This document shows positions 1 to 6,494 of a DNA stretch of 9,798 nucleotides, piece after piece; position 1 is the first letter of the stretch, and the number at the start of each line of letters is the position of its first letter. This stretch comes from an uncultured Oscillospiraceae bacterium (GTDB taxonomy: Bacteria; Bacillota; Clostridia; Oscillospirales; Oscillospiraceae), in assembly GCA_934593275.1 (NCBI GenBank), contig CAKTQE010000070.1, forward strand, positions 1-9,798. The letters run 5' to 3'. Position numbers and translations under genes: made by a program. The notes under the pieces are model-generated. The model did no database searches and was not told the origin of the DNA. It was given only the letters and a program-made list of their open reading frames with translations.

Positions 1-53
1 AACTGTTACCTATGTCTCTTCTCTACCTGTTACCTATGTTACTACTCTATACA
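1..53. mobile_element. Likely terminus of an IS21-type insertion sequence (partial)
   Basis: Two copies of the 13-base word CTGTTACCTATGT (3-15 and 27-39) form a 24-base period, each followed by a CT-rich filler, and the series ends in ...TATACA at 53. Read from the other strand the element would begin TGTATAGAG and carry two internal repeats. IS21-family ends are known to start with 5'-TG and carry several short repeats that bind the transposase. No transposase is in the window, because the element would extend left of base 1. The family is inferred from end structure only; an IS481-type end is an alternative. Confidence 0.45.
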
Positions 54-58
54 AATCT

Positions 59-328
59 GCCGCCCGCCACGTGGCAATTACAACCTGCGAGGTTGAATGG
101 TACCACCCAATATACGGAACAATGTAGCGGCGATGATTCATCGCCATCCAGCCCCGCCAGGGGCTGGCACCGTGGGATGCTGCGGATACAAACGTCCAAC
201 GTGTGGCCTTACGGCCAATGGCGGCAGATTGCCGCCGCTACAGTGGTGGGTACTGTATAATACGGTATACCATTCACCCCCACAGGTTAAACATCTAACG
301 TGGCGGGCGGCTAATAGCCGCCCCTACA
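59..328. repeat. Nested inverted-repeat element with several hairpins (MITE/REP-like)
   Basis: The outer arms are a perfect 14-bp inverted repeat (59-72 against 298-311, GCCGCCCGCCACGT). Inside it is a second, diverged inverted pair (82-102 against 268-288, sharing AACCTG and TGAATGGTA). Inside that is a perfect 10-bp pair (123-132 against 233-242, TGTAGCGGCG). Short hairpins sit along it: 129-145 (8-bp arms), 148-167 (CCAGCCCC/GGGGCTGG), 204-217, 220-236 (GGCGGCA/TGCCGCC) and 305-323 (GGGCGGCTA/TAGCCGCCC). The left outer arm is only half of the palindrome that is intact at 305-323, as if the IS end to the left had interrupted it. No coding potential is supported here. Elements of this look are common between genes in GC-rich Clostridia, but copy number cannot be judged from one window. 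Confidence 0.6.
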
Positions 329-454
329 ATACATTTGTTCTGAATTACCGTGTTTTCAACGTTTCTATCATCGTTTTGCGTCCGTAAAATATCAAAAAAC
401 GTGATACATTGACGTAGGGGTGGGCCGAAATGAATAACGTTGGTTGCCCCAATA
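329..454. other. Gene-free stretch
   Basis: This lies between the inverted-repeat element and the heptamer repeat. I see no open frame with a ribosome binding site. The GTAGGGGTGGG to GCCCC part (about 414-450) looks like another fragment of the same GC-rich dispersed repeats. No convincing terminator for the minus-strand operon that ends at 473 is visible. Confidence 0.4.
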
Positions 455-482
455 ATTGTCAATTGTCCATTGTCAATTGTCA
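455..482. repeat. Heptamer tandem repeat (ATTGTCA)x4
   Basis: There are four head-to-tail copies of ATTGTCA, the second reading ATTGTCC, continuing for three more bases as ATT. The last one and a half copies overlap the 3' end of the GH3 gene and supply its final Asp-Asn codons and TGA stop (473-475). Slippage in this tract would change the C-terminal tail of that protein. Confidence 0.85.
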
Positions 483-1627
483 ATTTCCAGCATTCCCAGC
501 TGTTCTTTCCAGGTAAGGTTGCACCGGACGGCCCGGTTCAGGGTTTCCTGGGGGATGCTGCCGTCTTTTACGGCGGCCAGGACAGCGGGGAGCTGAATGT
601 CAAAGTCTGTGCTGCACAGCAGGGTAGCACCGGCTTTTACGGCCTGGATGGCGGCCTGTTCCGGGGTGAAGCCCTCCAGTGCGCCCATGACCAGGTCGTC
701 TGTGACGATGACGCCGGTATAGCCCATATTCTCCCGGAGATAGGCCATGACCTTGGGAGACAAGGAGGCGGGCAAGGTGTCATCCAGGGCGGTGACAATG
801 TTGTGGCTGACGAGAATGGCCCCCAGGCCCTGCTGGATGCCCGCGGCAAAGGGTACCAGGTCCCGGCTTTCCAGTTCTTCCAGCGTCCGGGTATCTATGA
901 CCTGGCCGGTGTGGGTGTCGCCGTTTTCCCCGTAGCCTGGAAAGTGCTTCATCACGCCCCCTACCCCGTTTTCCGCCATCCGTTCCAGGGTGCCAGTAAC
1001 ATAGGCACCGGTGGTGATGGGGTCAGCCCCCAGGGAGCGGTGGTACATAAAGGCATTGGGATTCTGGCTGATGTCGCACACCGGGGCCAGATTCACATTG
1101 AGTCCCAGGTCCCACAGCAGATAGGCCTTTTCCGTCTCCATGCTGAGGGCCAGTTCCAGGCCCCCTTTTTCAAAGGATGCCCGGGGTTCCGGGAATTTTT
1201 CTGCCCGGAAAGCAGGATAGGCACTGACCCGGCAGACCGTTCCCCCCTCCTCGTCTACCGCCAGAAACAGAGGGATTTGGGCCGCGCCCTGGTACCCGGC
1301 AAGCTTTTCCCGCATACTTTCCCGGGTCTCCTCCCGGAAGTCCTGGCCAAACAGCACCAGTCCCCCCAGGTGGTAGTTTTCAATATTCTCTAGCACCGTC
1401 TCCATCCGGCACCGGGCCAAAAACAGCTGGCCCACCTTCTCTTCCAGGGTCATCTGCCCCATCAGCACCTCCACCGGGGATTTTTCCGGCTGGGTCTCCG
1501 GAACCACCGACTCCGTGGGGACTGTCAGGGTTTCCACAGGAGGGGCTGTCGTCTCCGTGGGGCTGGCCGCCGGGGTACAGCCCAGCAGCAAGGCCGCCGC
1601 CAGCACACAAGGGATCAATCGTTTCAT
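473..1627 (-). CDS. GH3-family beta-N-acetylglucosaminidase-like lipoprotein (NagZ-like)
   Basis: Encodes 384 residues. The N-terminus is a lipoprotein signal (MKRLIPCVLAAALLLGC) with the lipidated Cys at 17, then a Thr/Pro/Glu-rich linker to about residue 50, so the enzyme should be anchored outside the membrane. The GH3 barrel follows with family landmarks: DEEGG (125-129), KHFPGYG (227-233), the Asp-x-His pair DTH (237-239) that acts as general acid/base in NagZ-type enzymes, and VTDDLVM (308-314) holding the likely nucleophile Asp310. NagZ-type enzymes remove terminal N-acetylglucosamine from muropeptides or cell-wall fragments; the exact substrate is inferred. The start is set by GGAGG 7 bases upstream and by the TGATG overlap with the MATE gene. 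There is no second GH3 domain. The C-terminal LEIDN is written by the heptamer repeat. Confidence 0.9.
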   Translation of the reverse strand: MKRLIPCVLAAALLLGCTPAASPTETTAPPVETLTVPTESVVPETQPEKSPVEVLMGQMTLEEKVGQLFLARCRMETVLENIENYHLGGLVLFGQDFREETRESMREKLAGYQGAAQIPLFLAVDEEGGTVCRVSAYPAFRAEKFPEPRASFEKGGLELALSMETEKAYLLWDLGLNVNLAPVCDISQNPNAFMYHRSLGADPITTGAYVTGTLERMAENGVGGVMKHFPGYGENGDTHTGQVIDTRTLEELESRDLVPFAAGIQQGLGAILVSHNIVTALDDTLPASLSPKVMAYLRENMGYTGVIVTDDLVMGALEGFTPEQAAIQAVKAGATLLCSTDFDIQLPAVLAAVKDGSIPQETLNRAVRCNLTWKEQLGMLEIDN

Positions 1628-2976
1628 CAGGCTTCCTCCACCAAACGCTTTCGGAAATCGTTGAAGTAGATATACAGGAAAATCAGAGCCGTCAGCGTCC
1701 AGGTCATGGGGTAGCAGACGCACAGCAGCACCAGGGCATGGTGCCAACGGACCACCGTGGCCAGCCACAGCACCCGGACCACGCAGACGCTGAGGCAGAT
1801 CACCGCCGTGGGCTTTACCGAGTCCCCCATGCCCCGCATGGTACCGGCGAAAATCTCCACCGGCATGAACACCGCCGCAAAGGGCATGATGACGGACATG
1901 ATAAAGCTGCCGGTTTCAATGACCTGGCTGTCCGCCGTATAAATGCCCAGAATGGTGCTTCGGAACGCCACAATGGTCAGGCTGAGAATGCCCACGGTGC
2001 AAACGCTCATGGCCAGACACACCCGGACGCTTTGCCGCACCCGGTCAAATTTATGCGCCCCGTAGTTCTGGCCCACAAAGGTGGTAATGGCCACGCCAAA
2101 GGCACCGGAGATCATCCAGGTCACGGCATCGGTCTTGGTATAGGCCGCCCAGGCCGCCATGACCACAGAGCCAAAGGAATTGACACCGGACTGAATCAGG
2201 GTATTGGACAAGTCAAACATCACCAGCTGCAGCCCTGCCGGAACGCCAATGGCCAGAATGCGCCGCAGCAGTCTGGCCTCCAGGCGCAGCTCGGACAGCC
2301 GCAAAGGATTCTCCGGCTCCCGCAGCAGCACCACCAGCAGCATCCCGGCACTGACCACCTGGGAAATCACCGTGGCCAGAGCCGCCCCGGCCACGCCCAT
2401 TTTGCAGAACACCACCAGGATGATGTCCATCACAATGTTTACAATACAGGCAACGATCAGCGACACCACCGGCCGCTTGGAGTCCCCCATGGCCCGGAGA
2501 ATGCCCGCCGCCATGTTGTAGAGCATGGAGGCAACGGACCCGGCAAAATAAATACGCACATACACCGAGGCCATATCGATGCAGTCCTCCGGGGTCTTCA
2601 TCCACCGCAGTACCGTGGGTCCCATGCCGCAGCCCAGTACCATCATCAGAAGCCCCAGCACCAGAGAAAGGGCCGTTCCCGTATGGATGGACCGCCGAAC
2701 ACCCTCCCGGTCTCCCGCCCCAAAGAACTGGGCCAGAATTACCGTGGCACCGGTGCTGAGTCCCACAAAGAAGCCGTTGATCATATTGACCAGAGGCCCC
2801 GTGGTACCCACCGCCGCCAGGGCCTGGGTGCCTACAAAGCGGCCAACAATGATGGTATCCACCGTATTGTACATTTGCTGAAAAAAGGTCCCCAGCAGAA
2901 TTGGAAAAAAGAAGGCCAGAATCTGTTTCCAGATCACGCCCTCTGTGATTTGCCGGGTGGCCGAACGATTCTCCAT
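1627..2976 (-). CDS. MATE-family multidrug/cation antiporter
   Basis: Encodes 449 residues, the usual size for the family, and is hydrophobic throughout with about 12 membrane segments in two related halves. The half-repeats show as RAMGDSKRP (161-169) and RGMGDSVKPT (381-390). The N-terminal part has FFQQMYNTVDTIIVGRFVG (31-49), typical of NorM/DinF-type transporters, which export organic cations or drugs in exchange for Na+ or H+. The substrate cannot be read from sequence. I start at MENRSATRQ because AGGG/GGAGGG lies 8 bases upstream (2984-2990); an ATG 20 codons further up (3036) sits on the -35 box and cannot be transcribed from this promoter. It is first in an operon with the overlapping GH3 lipoprotein gene, which suggests linked expression, perhaps in an envelope stress response. 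Confidence 0.93.
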   Translation of the reverse strand: MENRSATRQITEGVIWKQILAFFFPILLGTFFQQMYNTVDTIIVGRFVGTQALAAVGTTGPLVNMINGFFVGLSTGATVILAQFFGAGDREGVRRSIHTGTALSLVLGLLMMVLGCGMGPTVLRWMKTPEDCIDMASVYVRIYFAGSVASMLYNMAAGILRAMGDSKRPVVSLIVACIVNIVMDIILVVFCKMGVAGAALATVISQVVSAGMLLVVLLREPENPLRLSELRLEARLLRRILAIGVPAGLQLVMFDLSNTLIQSGVNSFGSVVMAAWAAYTKTDAVTWMISGAFGVAITTFVGQNYGAHKFDRVRQSVRVCLAMSVCTVGILSLTIVAFRSTILGIYTADSQVIETGSFIMSVIMPFAAVFMPVEIFAGTMRGMGDSVKPTAVICLSVCVVRVLWLATVVRWHHALVLLCVCYPMTWTLTALIFLYIYFNDFRKRLVEEA

Positions 2977-3007
2977 AATCCGTTCCCTCCAGAATATTCT
3001 ACCCGGG

Positions 3008-3036
3008 ATTCTAGCACAGGAACAGGGAATTGTCAC
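3008..3036 (-). promoter_or_regulatory. Sigma-A-type promoter of the MATE-GH3 operon
   Basis: On the minus strand, GTGACA (3031-3036) and TAGAAT (3008-3013) each match consensus at 5 of 6 and are separated by exactly 17 bases. An A-rich tract just upstream (about 3040-3055) may act as an UP element. The start codon is about 30 bases downstream of the -10 box. Confidence 0.75.
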
Positions 3037-3060
3037 GTACTTTTTTAAACTTTTCCCTTA

Positions 3061-3221
3061 GGAAACTCTGAATAAATCGTCTGCGGCTGGACAGCGGATC
3101 TTTTGCTTCCATGCTGCGGTTTGAAAAATGGGAAATACATACAGTATTCCCTCATTTTCCAAACCTTGCCTGGAAACAAAATCTCTCGCTGCCAGCTCTT
3201 GCCGATTTAATCAGAGCTTCC
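3061..3221. mobile_element. 161-bp foldback MITE
   Basis: The whole segment is one imperfect palindrome: arms 3061-3138 and 3144-3221 (78 bases each) around a 5-base loop. The outer ends (3061-3096 against 3187-3221) agree at about 28 of 36 columns, starting GGAAACTCTGA on the left and GGAAGCTCTGA on the right strand. The inner part repeats GGTTTG..AAAATG (3118-3130 against 3154-3165). TTA flanks both sides (3058-3060 and 3222-3224), which fits a 3-bp target duplication as made by some IS5-group elements. It has no coding capacity. It lies exactly between two divergent promoters and could fold as a long RNA hairpin if transcribed. Confidence 0.75.
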
Positions 3222-3252
3222 TTATTTTTGCCAACCGCACCTCCAGCGTGAT

Positions 3253-3281
3253 TTGACAAATTCGAACAAACGTGCTATTAT
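3253..3281 (+). promoter_or_regulatory. Strong promoter of the phage-tail/lysin cassette
   Basis: TTGACA (3253-3258) is a perfect -35 hexamer and TATTAT (3276-3281) a 5 of 6 match to the -10, with a 17-base spacer. Transcription would begin near 3288, leaving a leader of about 80 bases before the tail-fibre start codon. An SOS-box-like sequence fills the spacer. Confidence 0.85.
3263..3276 (+). promoter_or_regulatory. Candidate LexA (SOS) box
   Basis: CGAACAAACGTGCT matches the Bacillus-type SOS box CGAACRNRYGTTYC at 12 of 14 positions. The left half-site GAAC is perfect and the right half-site reads GTGC instead of GTTC. It lies inside the spacer and touches the -10 box, where a bound repressor would block RNA polymerase. 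LexA control of phage-derived lysis genes is well known; its operation here is inferred from position and match alone. Confidence 0.55.
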
Positions 3282-3307
3282 CCACATAAGGGTTGATAAA
3301 AATGAAC

Positions 3308-3363
3308 TCCCAAGGAGAAGCACTGCTGCCTTCTCCTTGGGACGCAACCCGGAAAAGGAGGAG
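3308..3363 (+). promoter_or_regulatory. Leader hairpin that can compete for the ribosome binding site
   Basis: CCCAAGGAGAAG (3309-3320) pairs perfectly with CTTCTCCTTGGG (3330-3341) around a 9-base loop; T3308-A3342 adds a 13th pair. The 5' arm mimics a Shine-Dalgarno sequence (AAGGAGAAG), and the 3' arm segment CTTCTCCTT (3330-3338) can instead pair with the true site AAGGAGGAG (3355-3363) in nine continuous pairs including one G-U. The two pairings exclude each other. No T-run follows, so it is not a simple terminator. The true site is 4 bases from the ATG at 3368 and decides that start. Confidence 0.55.
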
Positions 3364-3367
3364 AAAA

Positions 3368-4483
3368 ATGCCGGAAATTCATATTTCGGTTCGAGAAAAG
3401 GTGGCCCAGCAGGAGGATACCACGGTTTACGTCTGCGGAAGCGGCGACTACAGCGTGGTATTCGACTTTGATGAGGAATGGGAACCGGAAGGCCCGAAAA
3501 CCGCCCGGTTTCAGACGGAAAATCTGTTTCAGGATGTGTTTTTCTACGGCTGTCGCTGCACGGTGCCGGTGATCGGCTATGCCAGGCAGTTGGAGGTGGG
3601 GGTGTTCGCCCAAAATGTGCGGACCAGCACCCCGGCAAAGGTCGCCCTGCGGGAGGGCGTTCGAAGTCGTTGGGGTCCCCCGGAAGACCCGGCACCCAGC
3701 CTGTATGACCAGCTGGCCCAGGCCATTGCGGACACGGGGCTGAAGCTGGAAGAGCTTCCCGATGGGGTGCTGCTGACGGTACGCTTTCGCGGCACCCAGG
3801 AGCAGGCCTTTCTGCGGCACAGTGAGGTCTATGTAGGACCCGGAGATATGCCCCCGGGCTATCGGGTGCAGCTGGACGTAAGCCAGGAGCCGCCGGTACT
3901 GCGGCTGCGGGGACTGGATGGAAACATGGTTCCCCTGCCCTCTATTCGGGGCGAAAAGGGCGAGAAAGGCGACAAAGGTGAACCCGGCCCTCCCGGGCCT
4001 AGAGGAGACCTGGGAGAACAGGTGGTCCGGACCATCAACGGAACGGCCCCCGATGAAAGCGGCAACGTGGCCCTCACCGCCGAACAGCTGGGGGCGGTCA
4101 AGAAATCCGGGGATACCATGACCGGAAATCTGCTGATGGGAAACCATCGCATCAAAAATGTGGGATACCCCGACAGCTTTTACGATGCGGCCACCAAGGG
4201 ATATGTGGACAACCGCAAGGTGCTGCTGAAAACCAAAATGCTGACCACCGGCTGGAACGGCACCGGGCCTTTCACACAGCAGCTTTACATGCCGGAGCTG
4301 GTACCCAGCGACACCCCCTTTGTCATTGCGGACTACGATGCCAACGGCGAGGTGGCCCTGGCCCAACGGGATGCCTGGGCCTGTGTGGACAAGGTGGAAG
4401 CCCTGAACAGCATTTTAAAACTCACCTGTCTTTCGGAGATACCCCAGGCGGAGGTTCCCCTGCGGGTGATCCTCCACCGGTAA
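3368..4483 (+). CDS. Phage tail fibre protein with collagen-like repeat
   Basis: Encodes 371 residues, starting at MPEIHISVREK after AAGGAGGAG. Residues 1 to about 100 form a beta-rich domain (ISVREKVAQQEDTTVYVCG, VVFDFDEEW) like the N-terminal, probably baseplate-attached, domains of Clostridial siphophage fibres. Eight Gly-X-Y triplets (195-218, from GEKGEKGDKGEP to GEQ) make a short collagen-like stalk. Residues 246-283 carry the widespread tail-fibre pattern KSGDTMTGNL...NRIKNV-like...DAATKGYVDNR, and the remainder would be the tip. The likely role is receptor binding or surface attachment. It is first in a five-gene unit with an SOS-like promoter. There is no portal, capsid or tail-tube gene upstream: the next gene to the left is the divergent chromosomal MATE gene. 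Confidence 0.88.
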   Translation: MPEIHISVREKVAQQEDTTVYVCGSGDYSVVFDFDEEWEPEGPKTARFQTENLFQDVFFYGCRCTVPVIGYARQLEVGVFAQNVRTSTPAKVALREGVRSRWGPPEDPAPSLYDQLAQAIADTGLKLEELPDGVLLTVRFRGTQEQAFLRHSEVYVGPGDMPPGYRVQLDVSQEPPVLRLRGLDGNMVPLPSIRGEKGEKGDKGEPGPPGPRGDLGEQVVRTINGTAPDESGNVALTAEQLGAVKKSGDTMTGNLLMGNHRIKNVGYPDSFYDAATKGYVDNRKVLLKTKMLTTGWNGTGPFTQQLYMPELVPSDTPFVIADYDANGEVALAQRDAWACVDKVEALNSILKLTCLSEIPQAEVPLRVILHR

Positions 4484-4502
4484 AGGGAAAGGAGAAGACG
4501 CA

Positions 4503-5318
4503 ATGATCGGATTTGCCAATACCGGCAGTGGCCGGGACCGGCTGCTGCTGCGGGTACGCAGCGGCACCGGAACCCCGGAGGAGTCCGGCGGTGCCACAGC
4601 CCCAAGGGAAAATGATATCTGGGTCGATACCGATATCGCCGTTTCCGGCTTTGAATTTTCCGAGACGGATTACCCCACCGCAGAAAAAGAGACCGGCTTT
4701 GTGTATTTTACCGCCACCTACACGGGAGGTTACGCCGCAAGAGAAACCACGGGTCTCAATTTCTTCAAAATAAAAGAGGGTGCCCATTATGCAAAGCTTG
4801 TAAGATGCTGGCAATATGACGGAAGCCAGTGGAAAGCCAAGGCCGCCTATATTTTTCATGGGGAACAGTGGCATCAGTTCGGTGTGATTTGGGACGGGAC
4901 GCTGTTTCAAAACGGAAATCAGTATAAAGACTATACCGGTGGCTGGACGGGCATGGTGTCCGTGCAGCCGGAAGTCGTGAAAGACCCCGCAAACCCGGCA
5001 CTGTATTCCGACGCCAGCTGTGTACCCATCGGAGATGCCTTTATCCGAACGGTCAGCAAAGTGGACCTTACCCCTTTCAAAACCCTAAAGTGGAATGGCT
5101 GGGGCTATATGTCCACCAGTGGCGGCAGCGACCCGGCTTGGTGTGCCGTTCAGGATTCCACAAGCATCAACGATGGCATCATCACCAATACCAGATTCCA
5201 AAGTGACAACACTTACGGCCTGGACATCAGCAAGATTACCGGAAGCCACTATATCGCTTTCTACGCCCAGGGTTCCCGGGGACAGCGGCTGTTTATCCGC
5301 AAAGTGTGGCTGGAATGA
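4503..5318 (+). CDS. Phage tail / receptor-binding-like protein
   Basis: Encodes 271 residues, with AAAGGAGAAG ending a few bases before the ATG and 19 bases after the fibre stop. The N-terminal part (1-45) contains RSGTGTPEESGG and PRENDIWVDTDI, of the kind seen in structural proteins that follow fibre genes in Clostridial prophages. Residues about 60-150 are rich in aromatic residues (YDGSQWKAKAAYIFHGEQWHQ). The C-terminal 100 residues (SKVDLTPFKTLKWNGWGY to FIRKVWLE) look like an all-beta, jelly-roll-type binding domain. There are no transmembrane segments and no catalytic motif that I recognise. A role at the tail tip, binding cell-surface polysaccharide, is inferred from context and composition. 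Confidence 0.65.
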   Translation: MIGFANTGSGRDRLLLRVRSGTGTPEESGGATAPRENDIWVDTDIAVSGFEFSETDYPTAEKETGFVYFTATYTGGYAARETTGLNFFKIKEGAHYAKLVRCWQYDGSQWKAKAAYIFHGEQWHQFGVIWDGTLFQNGNQYKDYTGGWTGMVSVQPEVVKDPANPALYSDASCVPIGDAFIRTVSKVDLTPFKTLKWNGWGYMSTSGGSDPAWCAVQDSTSINDGIITNTRFQSDNTYGLDISKITGSHYIAFYAQGSRGQRLFIRKVWLE

Positions 5319-5329
5319 GGTGAAGCACA

Positions 5330-5671
5330 ATGAAAATCTACATTGACCAGGACTATAAATGTCATGTTTCCCCGGAAACCGGATTCCGGGAGGTGGAGGC
5401 CCCATTCTTCCGGAATGCCGCCCCGGCGTACATCGAGGGCTACCGGTTCGTACCGGCAGGTGAAAGCTGGACCAGAGAGGACGGTACGGTTTTTCACGGC
5501 GAAATGGTATCGCCCTGGAAGAATTGGTCAGGCCTTGACAAGATTCAGCGGGAATATGAGCGCAGCCAGAACCGGGAGCTGACCGCCCAGAACGGGGAGC
5601 TGACGGATGCCATGGCCGCCATGGTGGAAGACATTTACAACCAGGACATGGCCCAGATCCAGGAGGCGTAA
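5330..5671 (+). CDS. Small conserved phage protein of the tail-fibre region
   Basis: Encodes 113 residues. GAGGTG (5317-5322) overlaps the stop of the previous gene and sits 7 bases before the ATG, so translation is probably coupled. The N-terminal 65 residues form a compact domain (MKIYIDQDYKCHV, FIEGYRF-like YIEGYRFVPAGESWTREDG, GEMVSPWKNW). Residues 69-113 are a charged helix likely to coil (REYERSQNRELTAQNGEL). Proteins of this layout often sit between fibre and lysis genes in Clostridial prophages, where they are usually left as hypothetical. The role is unknown; a chaperone or trimerisation helper for the fibre is possible. Confidence 0.7.
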   Translation: MKIYIDQDYKCHVSPETGFREVEAPFFRNAAPAYIEGYRFVPAGESWTREDGTVFHGEMVSPWKNWSGLDKIQREYERSQNRELTAQNGELTDAMAAMVEDIYNQDMAQIQEA

Positions 5672-5717
5672 CGGGATGGGCGTATCCGCAAATCTTTTTT
5701 ATTGGAGGAGCTTTCTA

Positions 5718-5882
5718 ATGTATAAGAGTATGAAAATTCTGATCACCAAGCATTTCTACAAAAGCGGTCAGATCGCCCAGAGCAAGCTGGATGTGTTCTT
5801 CGCCTGCAACCGGCTGGGGGATGAGGAATATACGGAGCTGACGGCCCTGGTGGAGACGGTTTACGGCGGTGAAACCGCATGA
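5718..5882 (+). CDS. XkdX-like small phage protein
   Basis: Encodes 54 residues. I start at MYKSMKIL because TTGGAGGAG (5702-5710) lies 7 bases upstream; an ATG at 5676 with AGGAGG 9 bases before it would add 14 residues and is the alternative. Size, position between fibre and lysin, and the pattern KHFYKSGQIAQSKLDVFF...RLGDEEYTEL fit the XkdX family, small proteins encoded beside tail-tip genes in Bacillus PBSX and many Clostridial phages. Their function is not known. The stop overlaps the lysin start as ATGA. Confidence 0.6.
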   Translation: MYKSMKILITKHFYKSGQIAQSKLDVFFACNRLGDEEYTELTALVETVYGGETA

Positions 5883-6454
5883 CGGTCAAACAGGTCCAGT
5901 GCCTCCTGGCCTACCTGGACTATGCCCCAGGGTCCATTGACGGGATCCAGGGAAAGAATACCCAGTGCGCTGTGCGGCGGTTTCAGACCCAGGAGGGCTT
6001 GCGAGCCGATGGCATTGCCGGAGCGCAAACCCAAAAGGCCCTTTTGTCGGCAGTGGCCGCGGGGCGGATGTATGCGCCAAAACAAACAGCTGAAAACGCC
6101 CCGGCTTGGTGGGAGGAAATCCGCTATTTTAAAAGGAACGAGCCTTTTATCGCCTGTTCCTGCGGCCACTGCGGCGGCTTCCCGGCAGAACCGGATGAAC
6201 GGCTCATGCGCCTGGCCGACAGCCTCCGCCAGGAAGCAAACGCCCCACTGATCCCCAGCAGCACCGTCCGCTGCCCCGCCCATAACCGGGCAGTCGGCGG
6301 CGTAGCCAACTCCCGGCACCTTTTGGGAAAAGCCATGGACTTTTCCATCCCCGGCTGGCCCGCCCAAAAAATCCTGACCCTGCTTCAACGCCACCCGGAA
6401 GTCCGCTACGCCTACGCCATCAACCAGACCCACGTGCATATGGACGTGCTGTAA
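5879..6454 (+). CDS. Endolysin: peptidoglycan-binding domain plus M15-family peptidase
   Basis: Encodes 191 residues. Residues about 4-57 form a PG_binding_1 domain (VQCLLAYLDYAPGSIDGIQG, AVRRFQTQEGLRADGIAG). Residues about 77-191 form an M15-type (DD-carboxypeptidase/endopeptidase) zinc domain: HLLGKAMD gives His147 and Asp154, and THVHMDVL at the C-terminus gives His185/His187, the usual ligand and catalytic positions. It would cut peptide stems of peptidoglycan. There is no signal peptide, so a true lytic role would need a holin or cell damage for release, yet no membrane-spanning protein is encoded anywhere in this cassette. Translation is coupled to the previous gene by a 4-base overlap. 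It ends the operon. Confidence 0.88.
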   Translation: MTVKQVQCLLAYLDYAPGSIDGIQGKNTQCAVRRFQTQEGLRADGIAGAQTQKALLSAVAAGRMYAPKQTAENAPAWWEEIRYFKRNEPFIACSCGHCGGFPAEPDERLMRLADSLRQEANAPLIPSSTVRCPAHNRAVGGVANSRHLLGKAMDFSIPGWPAQKILTLLQRHPEVRYAYAINQTHVHMDVL

Positions 6455-6470
6455 CACCCAAAAAACAGAA

Positions 6471-6494
6471 GGCCGCCCCGAAAAAGGGACGGCC
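6471..6494. terminator. Terminator-like hairpin after the lysin gene
   Basis: GGCCG (6471-6475) pairs with CGGCC (6490-6494) and, past one C/A mismatch, CCC with GGG around a GAAAAA loop. On the plus strand no T-run follows. On the minus strand the hairpin is followed by TTCTGTTTTTT, so it would stop transcription best from the right. A near-identical hairpin recurs at 8739-8763. Confidence 0.5.

Noticed and set aside
59..328. CRISPR array
   Set aside because: The repeats are inverted and of unequal length, without regular direct repeats and spacers, and there is no cas gene in the window.
440..1393. Plus-strand open frame opposite the GH3 gene (317 codons)
   Set aside because: It is a shadow of the GH3 frame, with no ribosome binding site and no recognisable domain.
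1738..3048. Long plus-strand open frame opposite the MATE gene (436 codons)
   Set aside because: Composition is His/Gly/Gln-rich low complexity typical of the antisense of a GC-rich membrane gene; there is no ribosome binding site, and the minus-strand frame is a clear MATE protein.
3278..4366. Minus-strand open frame opposite the tail fibre (362 codons)
   Set aside because: It is a shadow of the fibre gene, which has the promoter, ribosome binding site and family motifs.
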